From DASRTE01 sp035316885 (GTDB lineage: Bacteria > Actinomycetota > Actinomycetes > Jiangellales > Jiangellaceae): a DNA stretch of 10,321 nt. The stretch is taken from NCBI GenBank assembly GCA_035316885.1, contig DATHII010000365.1, positions 1 through 10,321 on the forward strand, read 5' to 3'. A model generated the notes under the pieces. The model saw nothing but the letters and a program-made list of their open reading frames with translations, was not told the DNA's origin and did no database searches. Made by a program: the position numbers and the translations under genes. This document shows, piece after piece, positions 1-6,736 of this stretch (within the stretch, counting starts at the first letter, position 1; each line of letters starts with the position of its first letter).

Positions 1-477
1 GCTGAGCACGCCGTCGAACGCCTCGGTCTCCAGATCTGTCGACGGAACGCGTGGATCGACCCACCGCACCGTGACACCTGCGCGCTCGGCCCACCGCACC
101 CACGGGCGCACGTTCGCGTCGTGGTCGAGGCGCGTCACAACCACCTCGTCGCCTGGCCGCCAGGTGTCGGACAGCGCCTGCGCCAGGCGGAGGACGAGGG
201 TCGTCGTGTTCGGCCCGAGGACGACTCCCCGAGGGTCGACCCCACCGACCAGGTCCGTCACTGCTCCGCGTGCGTCGTCCACATGGCCGTCGGAGCGCCT
301 GCTCGCCGCGAACACGCCCCCCTGGTTGCCGATGCCCTGCCGGTAGGCCATGGCGATCGCGTCGACGACGGCGTCGGGAACCTGTGTTCCGGCCGCGCCG
401 TCGAGGTAGGCCCAGCCGTCGGTCAGGGCCGGGTAGTGCTTGCGGACGGTATCGATGTCGAGGCTCGGCATGCTCAC
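1..477 (-). CDS. Cysteine-desulfurase-like class V aminotransferase (VC1184-type), C-terminus beyond window
   Basis: This is a pyridoxal-phosphate enzyme of the class V aminotransferase fold, in the cysteine-desulfurase-like branch (TIGR01976/VC1184 type). Its substrate is not established. The visible 159 residues read YLDGAAGTQVPDAV near residue 25, NQGGVFAASRRSD near residue 50, LGPNTTTLVLRLAQAL near 88 and TRLDHDANVRPWVRWAERAG near 117, the order of conserved blocks in this family. The catalytic lysine lies beyond the left edge, so activity cannot be judged. I chose GTG at 477 because a TATGGT hexamer lies six bases upstream and no Shine-Dalgarno sequence is present, which suggests a leaderless message. 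ATG at 471 in the same frame is the alternative. Known family members are cytosolic. It is divergent from the decayed monooxygenase at 608. The family call is firm; the subfamily is recalled from motifs. Confidence 0.85.
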   Translation of the reverse strand, partial: MSMPSLDIDTVRKHYPALTDGWAYLDGAAGTQVPDAVVDAIAMAYRQGIGNQGGVFAASRRSDGHVDDARGAVTDLVGGVDPRGVVLGPNTTTLVLRLAQALSDTWRPGDEVVVTRLDHDANVRPWVRWAERAGVTVRWVDPRVPSTDLETEAFDGVLS

Positions 478-483
478 GGTCCG

Positions 484-489
484 ACCATA
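484..489 (-). promoter_or_regulatory. Candidate -10 element for the aminotransferase gene
   Basis: TATGGT on the minus strand fits the actinobacterial TANNNT pattern. It ends six bases before the GTG at 477, which would place transcription start on or next to the start codon. No clear -35 hexamer is visible at 16-19 bases upstream. Confidence 0.4.
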
Positions 490-545
490 CGGGCGGACGC
501 CGGGAACAGATCGGCTGCTGCCGCGGTCGGATGTCTCAAGAGTGG

Positions 546-559
546 CATGCAAACGCATG
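546..559. promoter_or_regulatory. Inverted repeat CATGC-N4-GCATG, candidate MarR operator
   Basis: A perfect 5-4-5 dyad lies in the divergent spacer between the aminotransferase (start 477, minus) and the decayed monooxygenase (608, plus). MarR proteins bind short palindromes and often control the adjacent divergent spacer, and a MarR gene lies in this cluster. The dyad is short enough to occur by chance, so the link to the regulator is an inference. Confidence 0.3.
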
Positions 560-607
560 AAAGTACCGAGCCGCCCGGCGCGGCCTCCGACTATCGGGAG
601 CAGGCAG

Positions 608-1212
608 TGGCAGATCGGAATCCTCGGAGTAGGCGACGTGACAACCGACCCTCACACACCGGTGTCGCGCCCACGGCACACGAGCGGATCAAGGCGATCA
701 TGAGGATCGCTCAGCACGCGGAGGAGGTCGGGCTCGACGTCTTCGCCACCGGTGAGCACCACAACCCTCCGTTCGTGCCGAGCTCTCCGACCACGATGCT
801 CGGCTACCTCGCCGCGCGCACCAGTCGGATCATCCTCTCCATGTCGACCACGCTGATCACAACGAACGATCCGGCGAAGATCGCCGTGGACGAGACGCCG
901 CTGACGGTTGGCAGCCCGCAGCAGGTGATCGAGAAGACACTGACGTTCCGCGAGTCGTTCGGTAGCTACCAGCGCCAACTCTTCCTCATCGACCACGCCG
1001 GGCTCCCTCTGAAGACCGTGCTCTAGCAGCTCGACCTCCTCGGCTCCGAGGTCGTGCCGGTGCTCCGCAAGGAGGTCGAGGCGTTGCGGCCTGCTGGTGC
1101 CCCGGACGCGCCGACCTTCGCCAGTCGAAAGGCGGCCAGACAATCCCTTGCCGAGGCCACGGTCGGGATAAACCACCAGGTCGTCGGGCGTGGCACGGAC
1201 GTGGCCCCGTGA
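608..1212 (+). pseudogene. Decayed LLM-class flavin monooxygenase (CE1758-type)
   Basis: This is a remnant of an FMN-dependent luciferase-like monooxygenase, normally about 350-400 residues. Recognisable parts are QIGILGVGDVTTDPHT (611-658), then in another frame AHERIKAIMRIAQHAEEVGL, FATGEHHNPPFVPSSPTTML and LITTNDPAKIA, then TPLTVGSPQQVIEKTLTF and LFLIDHAGLPLKTVL. Four lesions are visible. TGG (608-610) stands where family members start with Met, 7 bases after GGGAG. An extra AC dinucleotide in the CACACA run near 652-659 shifts the frame. About 200 residues are missing in frame near 885-892, because the NDPAKIA block joins directly to the TPLTVG block. A TAG at 1024-1026 replaces an expected Glu codon, and the tail after it (QLDLLGSEVVPVLRKEVEAL) still reads in frame to TGA at 1210. 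The deletion removes most of the flavin and substrate barrel, so no active enzyme is expected. Confidence 0.88.
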
Positions 1213-1679
1213 CGGCGACCGACGTCCAGCCGGCCGGCACGAAGCTCGCCGCCGATGCGTGGGAGTCGCTGTTCCGGGCACAGGTGGCGGTCATGCGACG
1301 GTTCTCCCGGGACGAGGTGTGGACGCAGCTGAGCATGCGTGAGTACGACGTCCTGTTCACGCTCTCGCGGTGTGGCCCGCGCCCGATTCGGCTCAACGAG
1401 CTGAACGCGCACATCCTGCTCAGCCAGCCCAGCCTCAGCCGGATGGTCGAGCGTCTGGACGGGATGGGTCTGGTACGGCGCGAGCCGTCGCCGGACGACC
1501 GTCGGGGAACGGTGATCTCGCTGACCTCCGAGGGCGCGGAGGTCCAGCGCCGGATTGGCCGGCAGCACGTCCAGACGATCCACCGGTACGTGGGAGGGGC
1601 CCTCGACGACGAGGAGCTGCGGACGCTGCAACGTCTGTGCGACAAGCTGCGGCACGCGCAGCATGACATCCCGGACTGA
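1209..1679 (+). CDS. MarR-family transcriptional regulator
   Basis: This 156-residue winged helix-turn-helix protein has the usual MarR length and layout: an N-terminal dimerisation helix (15-35), a helix-turn-helix with recognition helix SQPSLSRMVERLDGMGLV (about 72-89), a wing with the hallmark PSPDDRRGT (93-101), and a C-terminal dimerisation helix (134-150). MarR dimers usually repress nearby genes and release DNA when they bind a phenolic or other small ligand, or when cysteines are oxidised. The GTG start at 1209 overlaps the TGA of the decayed monooxygenase as GTGA, so it was probably translationally coupled to that gene. It is intact although both flanking flavin genes are broken. It may therefore have lost its local target, or may regulate the divergent aminotransferase or genes elsewhere. 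The ligand cannot be read from the sequence. Confidence 0.9.
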   Translation: MTATDVQPAGTKLAADAWESLFRAQVAVMRRFSRDEVWTQLSMREYDVLFTLSRCGPRPIRLNELNAHILLSQPSLSRMVERLDGMGLVRREPSPDDRRGTVISLTSEGAEVQRRIGRQHVQTIHRYVGGALDDEELRTLQRLCDKLRHAQHDIPD

Positions 1680-1702
1680 GTGAGGATTGACCGGAGAGCG
1701 TC

Positions 1703-1822
1703 GTGAATGTCGTAGCCGTCTCGGGTGGGCTGAGCCAGCCCACCGCGACGCGGTTGTTGATCGATCAGCTGCGCGGCCGAGCAACTCGTCCAGGCGTCGC
1801 CACGGTTCGTGGAGACACGTGA
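1703..1822 (+). pseudogene. N-terminal stub of CE1759-type NAD(P)H FMN reductase
   Basis: A 39-codon frame begins at GTG 1703, five bases after GGAGAG (1693-1698). It reads VNVVAVSGGLSQPTATRLLIDQL, matching the first beta strand and flavin phosphate-binding loop (SxGLSxPSxTRLL) of the flavodoxin-fold FMN reductase that partners CE1758-type monooxygenases. The usual protein is about 200 residues. Here recognisable sequence ends after about 23 residues, the next 16 residues show no family match, and TGA follows at 1820. The sortase gene on the other strand ends six bases later, so the missing part was probably lost in a deletion. The ribosome binding site and start remain, so a short peptide could still be made, but it could not bind flavin as a domain. 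The reading rests on a short match in the expected place. Confidence 0.65.
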
Positions 1823-1827
1823 AGCCG

Positions 1828-3108
1828 TCACCGTGTGACGGGGGTTGCCTGCACCACCACGTTGCTGCGCCAATCCACCCCGTCCCAGTCCTCGCACGTG
1901 ATCAGGAGGATGCGGGCGGCGCCGTCCTGGGAGAATAGGGTTTCAGCGCGTCCGGTGAGATCAGCCCGCGACATGACCTCGACGTCGACGACCTCGAAGC
2001 GAAGCGCCGCATCGGCCGAGCGCACGAGGACCGGGTCGCCGACCCGCAGATCCTCGAGCCGCTCCAGCGCGCCCCCGCCCGTCGACACCGTGTGACCTGC
2101 TAACAGGGCGGCGCCATGCTGGTCTCCCGGTCGCCTGCCCTCTTGCCACCAGCCGAGCACGTCCGGGTCCGCAGGTGGTGCCAGTACCCGATCCGCCGCG
2201 ATGTCGACCGGCTCCACGGGCGCGCGGACGCTCAGTGTCGGCAACTCCACCGCTTCGGGCACGACTCCGGTCCTCGCGGCCGCCACGGTCGGTTCCGGAG
2301 ATGAGCACGCGACGGTCGCGGCCGCACACAGCGCGACCACTAGCAGCGGCCGGATCCGATCCGAGCTGATCAGATCCACATCCGGCGCAGCCCTGCCGCT
2401 CTTGTCGCGCGGAGAGCCGGAAACCTCCCGAACCGGGAGCGCGCCCCACTGACCCGGCCACACGTGCAGGACGACCGCGAGAATCAGCACCCAGGCGACC
2501 CCTATCGACCAGCCAGCGACGACGTCGGAGGGGAAGTGAGCCCCCAACGCGACCCGCGTGTAGCCGACGACCACCGCACCGGCGATACCGACGCCGACGA
2601 GAAGGCGGCGTCGGGTTGGGCCGAGAACCGGCCAGAACACCACGACGAGAACGGCCGCCAGTACCGCCGCACCTGCCGAGTGTCCGCTCGGAAACGAGAG
2701 CCCAGCCATCTCGATAGTGCCCTCGTGCGCCGGGCGAGCCCGGTCGACGGCCAACTTCACCAACGTGTTGATTGGCCCGATCAGGGCTCCGGCGATGACG
2801 ACGAACAGGACCAGCCGCCCGCGTCGCCGGAACGACAGCCACAGGGCGAGCGGGCCGAGCAGCGCGAGGCGTGCCTCGGGCAGCCCGGCAGCGGTGAGGA
2901 CGCGCAGGACGTCGATCTCGGCGCCGCTGCCGGGGACGACCAGCGCCTCACTGCCATCGGCATCGGCCTCGATCAGCGGCGGCCACACAGCCCGCACCAG
3001 CGCACCCAGCAGGATCACGACGACCACGGCGACGGCAGCGGCTGCGAGGGCGCGGGCGGGGCCGCGTGGTCCCGAAATGCGACGCGCACGAAGCGCGGCG
3101 TTGTCCAC
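1828..3108 (-). CDS. PAP2-family phosphatase fused to a sortase (class E/F-like) domain
   Basis: One 426-residue frame carries two enzymes. Residues 20-217 form a six-helix PAP2 lipid phosphatase with all three motifs: K118-x6-R125-P126, P140-S-G-H143 and R185-x5-H191-x3-D195. Such enzymes often dephosphorylate undecaprenyl pyrophosphate or phosphatidyl-glycerol phosphate at the outer membrane face. Residues 285-426 form a sortase transpeptidase with His339 (AGHT), Cys405 (LLITC) and Arg414 (WRSNVVV). Between them, RIRPLLVVALCAAATVACSS (251-270) is a hydrophobic segment ending in a weak lipobox-like Cys268. A six-helix PAP2 ends inside the cell, so this seventh segment would put the sortase outside, which makes the fusion topologically sound. 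The GTG start at 3108 has TACGCT seven bases upstream. GTG at 2377-2379 (residue 244) could instead start a separate sortase. Sortase substrate and lipid substrate are unknown. Confidence 0.82.
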   Translation of the reverse strand: MDNAALRARRISGPRGPARALAAAAVAVVVVILLGALVRAVWPPLIEADADGSEALVVPGSGAEIDVLRVLTAAGLPEARLALLGPLALWLSFRRRGRLVLFVVIAGALIGPINTLVKLAVDRARPAHEGTIEMAGLSFPSGHSAGAAVLAAVLVVVFWPVLGPTRRRLLVGVGIAGAVVVGYTRVALGAHFPSDVVAGWSIGVAWVLILAVVLHVWPGQWGALPVREVSGSPRDKSGRAAPDVDLISSDRIRPLLVVALCAAATVACSSPEPTVAAARTGVVPEAVELPTLSVRAPVEPVDIAADRVLAPPADPDVLGWWQEGRRPGDQHGAALLAGHTVSTGGGALERLEDLRVGDPVLVRSADAALRFEVVDVEVMSRADLTGRAETLFSQDGAARILLITCEDWDGVDWRSNVVVQATPVTR

Positions 3109-3115
3109 ACCCGCG

Positions 3116-3145
3116 AGCGTACGCAGACGGTGGTCATGTGATCGA
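3116..3145 (-). promoter_or_regulatory. Candidate leaderless promoter of the PAP2-sortase gene
   Basis: On the minus strand TCGATC (3140-3145) and TACGCT (3116-3121) are 18 bases apart. The latter ends seven bases before the GTG at 3108, with no Shine-Dalgarno sequence between. This supports 3108 as the start. The -35 match is only partial. Confidence 0.38.
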
Positions 3146-3235
3146 TGCCTTTGCTTATCGAGGGCAGCGTGGACGCGACAACTGCGACGATCGAACCATG
3201 CCAGTCAGGCCGGATCGAGGAGGAGCGACGACACG

Positions 3236-3787
3236 ATGACCGACCTCAACGACCTCCTGTCCCAGATTCCCATGGACCAGCTCGCCCGCCAGCTCGGCGT
3301 GGACGAGCAGACGGCCGAGCAGGCCGCCCGACAGGCGCTGCCGGCATTGCTCGGCGGCATGCAGGCAAACGCGCAGGACCCGGCCGGGGCCGTGTCGCTC
3401 AGCCGGGCCGTGGGCGAACACGACTCGAGCCTGATCGACGGTGGCGTCGACCTCGAGCAGGTCGACACCGTCGACGGCGACAAGATCGTGAGCAACGTCT
3501 TCGGTGACAACCGTGAGCAGGTGGTCAACAAGCTCTCGGGGACCGGCGACGGGGGCGGCGCGGGGGCGATCATCGGCAAGCTGCTCCCGATGCTCGCTCC
3601 GCTGGTGATGGCATTCCTGGCCAAGCAGGCCCAGGGAAGCGGGACCGGCCAGGCTTCGGCTGCGGGCGGAACCGATGGGCTGGGCGACCTGCTCGGCGGC
3701 CTGCTGGGCGGAGGCGGCGGCGGTCAGGCCGGTGCCGGTGGGGTGGGTGATCTGCTCGGCGGACTGCTCGGCGGCGGCAAGCGCTGA
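3236..3787 (+). CDS. DUF937 domain protein with glycine-rich tail
   Basis: This 183-residue protein matches the DUF937 family, whose function is unknown. The N-terminal half (1-130) is helical: MTDLNDLLSQIPMDQLARQL, then AEQAARQALPALLGGMQANA (27-46), a DGDKIVSNVFG block (80-90) and a helix GKLLPMLAPLVMAFLAKQ (114-131). The tail (135-183) is Gly-rich and holds two copies of G(L/V)GDLLGGLLGGG at 148-160 and 169-181, which could form amphipathic or self-associating segments. No signal peptide or definite membrane span is seen, although residues 116-129 are fairly hydrophobic. AGGAGGAG at 3218-3225 is a strong ribosome binding site ten bases before ATG 3236. The gene stands alone, divergent from the PAP2-sortase gene. 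The family call rests on the LPALLGGM and GDLLGGLLGG patterns. Confidence 0.85.
   Translation: MTDLNDLLSQIPMDQLARQLGVDEQTAEQAARQALPALLGGMQANAQDPAGAVSLSRAVGEHDSSLIDGGVDLEQVDTVDGDKIVSNVFGDNREQVVNKLSGTGDGGGAGAIIGKLLPMLAPLVMAFLAKQAQGSGTGQASAAGGTDGLGDLLGGLLGGGGGGQAGAGGVGDLLGGLLGGGKR
3677..3778 (+). repeat. Duplicated 13-codon segment inside the DUF937 gene
   Basis: Positions 3677-3715 and 3740-3778 encode near-identical 13-residue segments, GLGDLLGGLLGGG and GVGDLLGGLLGGG, separated by eight codons of Gly, Ala and Gln. The DNA copies differ mainly at third positions, so this is an older duplication or one kept by selection on the protein. Similar repeats occur at the ends of other DUF937 proteins. 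Confidence 0.6.
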
Positions 3788-3883
3788 CTCTCCTCGTATT
3801 GCCGGCGGGACGGGCCGTCAGGTGGCACGCGTAGATCTTGCTGGACGGGTGGGGAGCGTCTGCTGGCGGGTAGTGCCCACCTG

Positions 3884-3889
3884 TAACGT
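3884..3889 (+). promoter_or_regulatory. Candidate -10 element for the pnt operon
   Basis: TAACGT fits TANNNT and ends eight bases before the ATG of pntAA at 3898. No Shine-Dalgarno sequence lies between them, so the operon message may be leaderless. No good -35 is seen near 3861-3866. Confidence 0.38.
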
Positions 3890-3897
3890 GCCTGGCG

Positions 3898-5031
3898 ATG
3901 AAGGTCCTCGTCGCGCGGGAGATGGGGCCTCACGAACGGCGGGTGGCGGTCGTCCCCGAACTCGTCGGCCGGCTCACCGCGGCGGGGCTCGATGTGCTCG
4001 TCGAAGCCGGAGCGGGCGAAGGGGCGTTGCATTCCGACGCTGCGTACGAGGCTGCCGGCGCGACCGTGGTCACCGACGGCGACGGCCCACTGAGTGCGGT
4101 CGATGTCGTCCTGTCCGTCCAACCGCTGCCGGCCACCAGGGTCCGTCACCTGCGCCGCGGGGCGATCACGATCTCCTTCCTGCCTACGTCCCAGGAACTG
4201 GCGCTGGTGCGCACCCTCCGTGACGTCCGGGCGACTGCGTTCGCGATGGAGTACGTCCCGCGCATCTCGCGGGCGCAGGCGATGGACGCGCTGTCGTCGC
4301 AGGCGCTTGTTGCGGGCTACCGGGCCGCGCTGGTCGCTGCCGAACGGCTGCCACGGTTCTTCCCGCTGTTCATGACCGCCGCCGGAACGGTCCCTCCCGC
4401 GAAGGTGCTCGTACTCGGTGCCGGGGTTGCCGGCTTGCAGGCGATCGCGACCGCGCGGCGGCTGGGCGCGCAGGTCGAGGCCTACGACGTGCGGGAGGCG
4501 GCCGCGGAGGAGGTGCGCAGCCTGGGGGCGCGGTTCGTCGAGCTCGATCTGCCGAGTCTGGAAGGGGCAGGGGGATATGCGCGCGAGATGACCGAGGAAC
4601 GCGCCCGCCGGCAGCGCGACCTGCTGGCGCCACACGTCGCCGCCGCCGACGCGCTGATCACGACCGCGGCCGTGCCGGGGCGGCCGGCGCCGCTGCTGGT
4701 CGAGCGGTCAGCGGTCGAGGCGATGAAGCCGGGTAGCGTCGTGGTCGATCTGGCGGCGGAGTCTGGTGGGAACGTCGACGGGTCGCGGCCGGGTGAGGAG
4801 GTGATGGTCGGCGGCGCGCTTGTGTGGGGAGCACGGAACGTCCCGAGCGAGATGCCGGTTCATGCGAGCCGGCTCTACGCGGCGAACGTCGTCGAGCTCC
4901 TCCTGTTGATGACCGTCGACGGCAAGGTCCTGCCGGACTTCTCCGACGAGATCGTCGACGGCGCCTGCGTCACGCACGACGGTGCGGTGCGGCACGTCTA
5001 CACCCGCGACCTGCTCGGGGAGGTCGGCTGA
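3898..5031 (+). CDS. pntAA: NAD(P) transhydrogenase subunit alpha 1 (NAD-binding domain I)
   Basis: This soluble NAD(H)-binding subunit of the proton-translocating transhydrogenase exchanges hydride between NADH and NADP+ on the cytoplasmic face of the membrane. It has 377 residues, close to the separate alpha-1 subunit of Rhodospirillum rubrum. Hallmarks are the N-terminal ERRVAVVPE (13-21), PRISRAQAMDALSSQALVAG (121-140), the Rossmann loop GAGVAGLQAIATARRLGA (174-191) with YDVRE (196-200), ITTAAVPGRPAP (254-265) and DLAAESGGN (284-292). It ends after the soluble domain, so the membrane part is on the next gene, whose ATG shares one base with this TGA. The start at ATG 3898 begins MKVLVAREM as in homologues and has no Shine-Dalgarno sequence. 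Alanine dehydrogenase is a relative, but the following pntAB and pntB settle the call. Confidence 0.97.
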   Translation: MKVLVAREMGPHERRVAVVPELVGRLTAAGLDVLVEAGAGEGALHSDAAYEAAGATVVTDGDGPLSAVDVVLSVQPLPATRVRHLRRGAITISFLPTSQELALVRTLRDVRATAFAMEYVPRISRAQAMDALSSQALVAGYRAALVAAERLPRFFPLFMTAAGTVPPAKVLVLGAGVAGLQAIATARRLGAQVEAYDVREAAAEEVRSLGARFVELDLPSLEGAGGYAREMTEERARRQRDLLAPHVAAADALITTAAVPGRPAPLLVERSAVEAMKPGSVVVDLAAESGGNVDGSRPGEEVMVGGALVWGARNVPSEMPVHASRLYAANVVELLLLMTVDGKVLPDFSDEIVDGACVTHDGAVRHVYTRDLLGEVG

Positions 5032-5354
5032 TGGACTCATCGGTCGCACTCCTCACGATCTTCGTGCTGGCGGTCTTCGTCGGCTTCGAGGTGGTCTCCA
5101 AGGTCTCGTCGACGTTGCACACCCCGCTGATGTCGGGCGCGAACGCGATCCACGGGATCATCCTGGTCGGCGCGATCATCGTCGCCGGACGCGCGGAGTC
5201 GGCGGCCGTGCTCGTGGTCGCACTGGTCGCGGTCGTGCTGGCGACGGTGAACCTGGTCGGCGGGTTCGTCGTCACCGACCGGATGCTGGAGATGTTCCGC
5301 ACGCGCCGTCCCGAGGTCTCCGCCGATGGCGCGACCGGCGAGGGCGCCGAGTGA
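5031..5354 (+). CDS. pntAB: NAD(P) transhydrogenase subunit alpha 2 (membrane part)
   Basis: This 107-residue membrane subunit corresponds to the C-terminal membrane part of the Escherichia coli alpha chain. It has three predicted helices (about 5-23, 37-53 and 57-82). The hallmark TLHTPLMSGANAIHGIILVG (28-47) includes His41, the equivalent of a helix residue near the proton path in characterised enzymes, and GGFVVTDRMLEMF (77-89) ends the third helix. A short charged tail (90-107) follows. It assembles with PntB to form the proton channel, coupling proton entry to NADPH formation. ATG 5031 overlaps the pntAA stop by one base and has GGGGAGG at 5017-5023, seven bases upstream. Its own TGA overlaps the GTG of pntB, so all three genes are translationally coupled. 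Confidence 0.96.
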   Translation: MDSSVALLTIFVLAVFVGFEVVSKVSSTLHTPLMSGANAIHGIILVGAIIVAGRAESAAVLVVALVAVVLATVNLVGGFVVTDRMLEMFRTRRPEVSADGATGEGAE

Positions 5355-6718
5355 TCCCGGTCTGGGCACAGCTGGCCTACCTGGTCGCTGCCGTTTGCTT
5401 CGTCCTCGCGCTCAAGGGGCTGTCCTCGCCGCGCAGTGCTCGCAACGGGAACCTGCTCGGAGTCGCCGGCGCCATCGTCGCGGTCGTCGTCACCTTCCTT
5501 GTCGAGGATGTGGACAACCTCGGCTGGATCATCGGCGCGATGGCCGTCGGAACGGTCACCGGTGCTGTGTTCGCACGGCGCGTCGCGATGACGGCGATGC
5601 CGCAGCTTGTCGCGCTGTTCAACGGCGTCGGCGGGGGAGCGGCCGCCCTGGTCGCGCTGCTCGAGCTCGCGGAGCCGCTACCGCGGGCGAGCCTGGCGGC
5701 GGTCGCGTTCACCGCGCTGATCGGCGCGGTGTCGTTCTCCGGATCGGCGGTGACGTTCGCGAAACTCCAGGAGCTGATGACGACCCGCCCGGTGACCCTC
5801 CCCGGCGGCCCATTCGTGTCCGCCGGCGTCCTGGCTGTGGCCGTCGCGCTGGCGATCGGGGTCGTGACGACGGGCAGCGCGACGCTCGCAGTGCTGCTGG
5901 CGGTCGCCGGGCTCGCCTTCGGCGTGCTGCTGGTGCTGCCGGTGGGTGGCGCCGACGTGCCGATCGTCATCTCGCTGCTCAACGCATTCACCGGGCTGGC
6001 AGTCGCGGCGGGCGGCTACATTCTGGACAACACTCTGCTCCTCGTGGCGGGCACCCTGGTCGGCGCCAGCGGCACGATCCTGACCCGGCTCATGGCGCAG
6101 GCCATGGGCCGGTCGGTGACCTCGATCCTGTTCGGCGCATTCCGTGGTGGCTCGACGGCGGGTGCGGACGGCGGCGGTGGCGACCGGCCGGTGCGCTCGG
6201 GCGCGCCGGAGGACGTGGCGATCCTGCTCGGGTTCGCCCGCAAGGTGGTCATCGTCCCGGGATACGGCCTCGCGGTGGCGCAGGCACAGCACACGGTGCA
6301 CGAGCTGGCCACTCTGCTGGAGGCCCGCGGCGTCGACGTCTCATACGCGATCCACCCGGTCGCCGGCCGGATGCCCGGCCATATGAACGTGCTGCTCGCC
6401 GAGGCCAACGTGCCCTACGAGCAGCTCCGCGAGATGGAGACGGCGAACCCCGAGCTGCGGGCGGCCGACGTCGCACTCGTCGTGGGCGCCAACGACGTCG
6501 TTAACCCTGCCGCACGGACCTCGCCCGGCGCGCCCATCTACGGCATGCCCATCCTCGACGTCGACCAGGCCAAGGCCGTGGTCTTCCTCAAGCGCTCGAT
6601 GCGACCGGGCTTCGCCGGGATCGAGAACGAACTGCTCTACGACCCTCGCACCACTCTGCTGTTCGGCGATGCCAAGGACTCGCTCGCCAAGGTCGTCGTG
6701 GCGCTCAAGTCCGTCTGA
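5351..6718 (+). CDS. pntB: NAD(P) transhydrogenase subunit beta
   Basis: This 455-residue subunit has an N-terminal membrane part (about nine helices, 1-262) and a C-terminal NADP(H)-binding domain III (about 285-455), close to the E. coli length of 462. Domain III shows VPGYGLAVAQAQHTVHELA (302-320), HPVAGRMPGHMNVLLAEANV (335-354), VGANDVVNPAA (378-388), GMPILDVDQAKAVVFLKRSM (398-417) and the final ENELLY/LLFGDAK block (425-442), all typical of NADP binding. In the membrane part, MPQLVALFNGVGGGAAALVA has Asn91 where the E. coli protein has the proton-path His91; Asn here is common in other bacteria. A Gly-rich linker (266-278) joins the two parts. The GTG start at 5351 overlaps the pntAB stop as GTGA. 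The reaction runs mainly toward NADPH, driven by proton entry. Confidence 0.97.
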   Translation: MIPVWAQLAYLVAAVCFVLALKGLSSPRSARNGNLLGVAGAIVAVVVTFLVEDVDNLGWIIGAMAVGTVTGAVFARRVAMTAMPQLVALFNGVGGGAAALVALLELAEPLPRASLAAVAFTALIGAVSFSGSAVTFAKLQELMTTRPVTLPGGPFVSAGVLAVAVALAIGVVTTGSATLAVLLAVAGLAFGVLLVLPVGGADVPIVISLLNAFTGLAVAAGGYILDNTLLLVAGTLVGASGTILTRLMAQAMGRSVTSILFGAFRGGSTAGADGGGGDRPVRSGAPEDVAILLGFARKVVIVPGYGLAVAQAQHTVHELATLLEARGVDVSYAIHPVAGRMPGHMNVLLAEANVPYEQLREMETANPELRAADVALVVGANDVVNPAARTSPGAPIYGMPILDVDQAKAVVFLKRSMRPGFAGIENELLYDPRTTLLFGDAKDSLAKVVVALKSV

Positions 6719-6724
6719 CCGCGG

Positions 6725-6730
6725 CATACT
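6725..6730 (+). promoter_or_regulatory. Candidate -10 element for the MBL-fold hydrolase gene
   Basis: CATACT resembles TATACT-type -10 elements and ends six bases before ATG 6737, with no spaced Shine-Dalgarno sequence. It would give the hydrolase its own leaderless start just after pntB. Readthrough from the pnt operon, 18 bases away, is equally possible. Confidence 0.33.
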
Positions 6731-6736
6731 CCGGGG

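Noticed and set aside
121..1026. A long open frame of 301 codons that seems to be one gene
   Set aside because: Its first part is antisense to the aminotransferase and its start has no relation to the monooxygenase family. Only the part after about 655 is homologous, and that is a fragment of the pseudogene.
652..1281. Minus-strand open frame of 209 codons across the pseudogene
   Set aside because: It is a mirror of the GC-rich codon pattern, with Arg- and His-rich composition and no motif, and it overlaps the clear monooxygenase remnant and the MarR start.
2464..3141. Plus-strand frame opposite the PAP2-sortase gene
   Set aside because: Its sequence is low-complexity polar residues (Asp, Gln, Glu, Arg) typical of antisense to a hydrophobic membrane gene, while the minus strand has all PAP2 motifs.
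3809..3819. GACGGGCCGTC palindrome after the DUF937 gene, as a terminator
   Set aside because: The stem would be only four base pairs with a three-base loop and no T tract, which is too weak to call.
3724..4635. Minus-strand frame of 303 codons across pntAA
   Set aside because: It is antisense to a certain transhydrogenase subunit and shows no domain motif.
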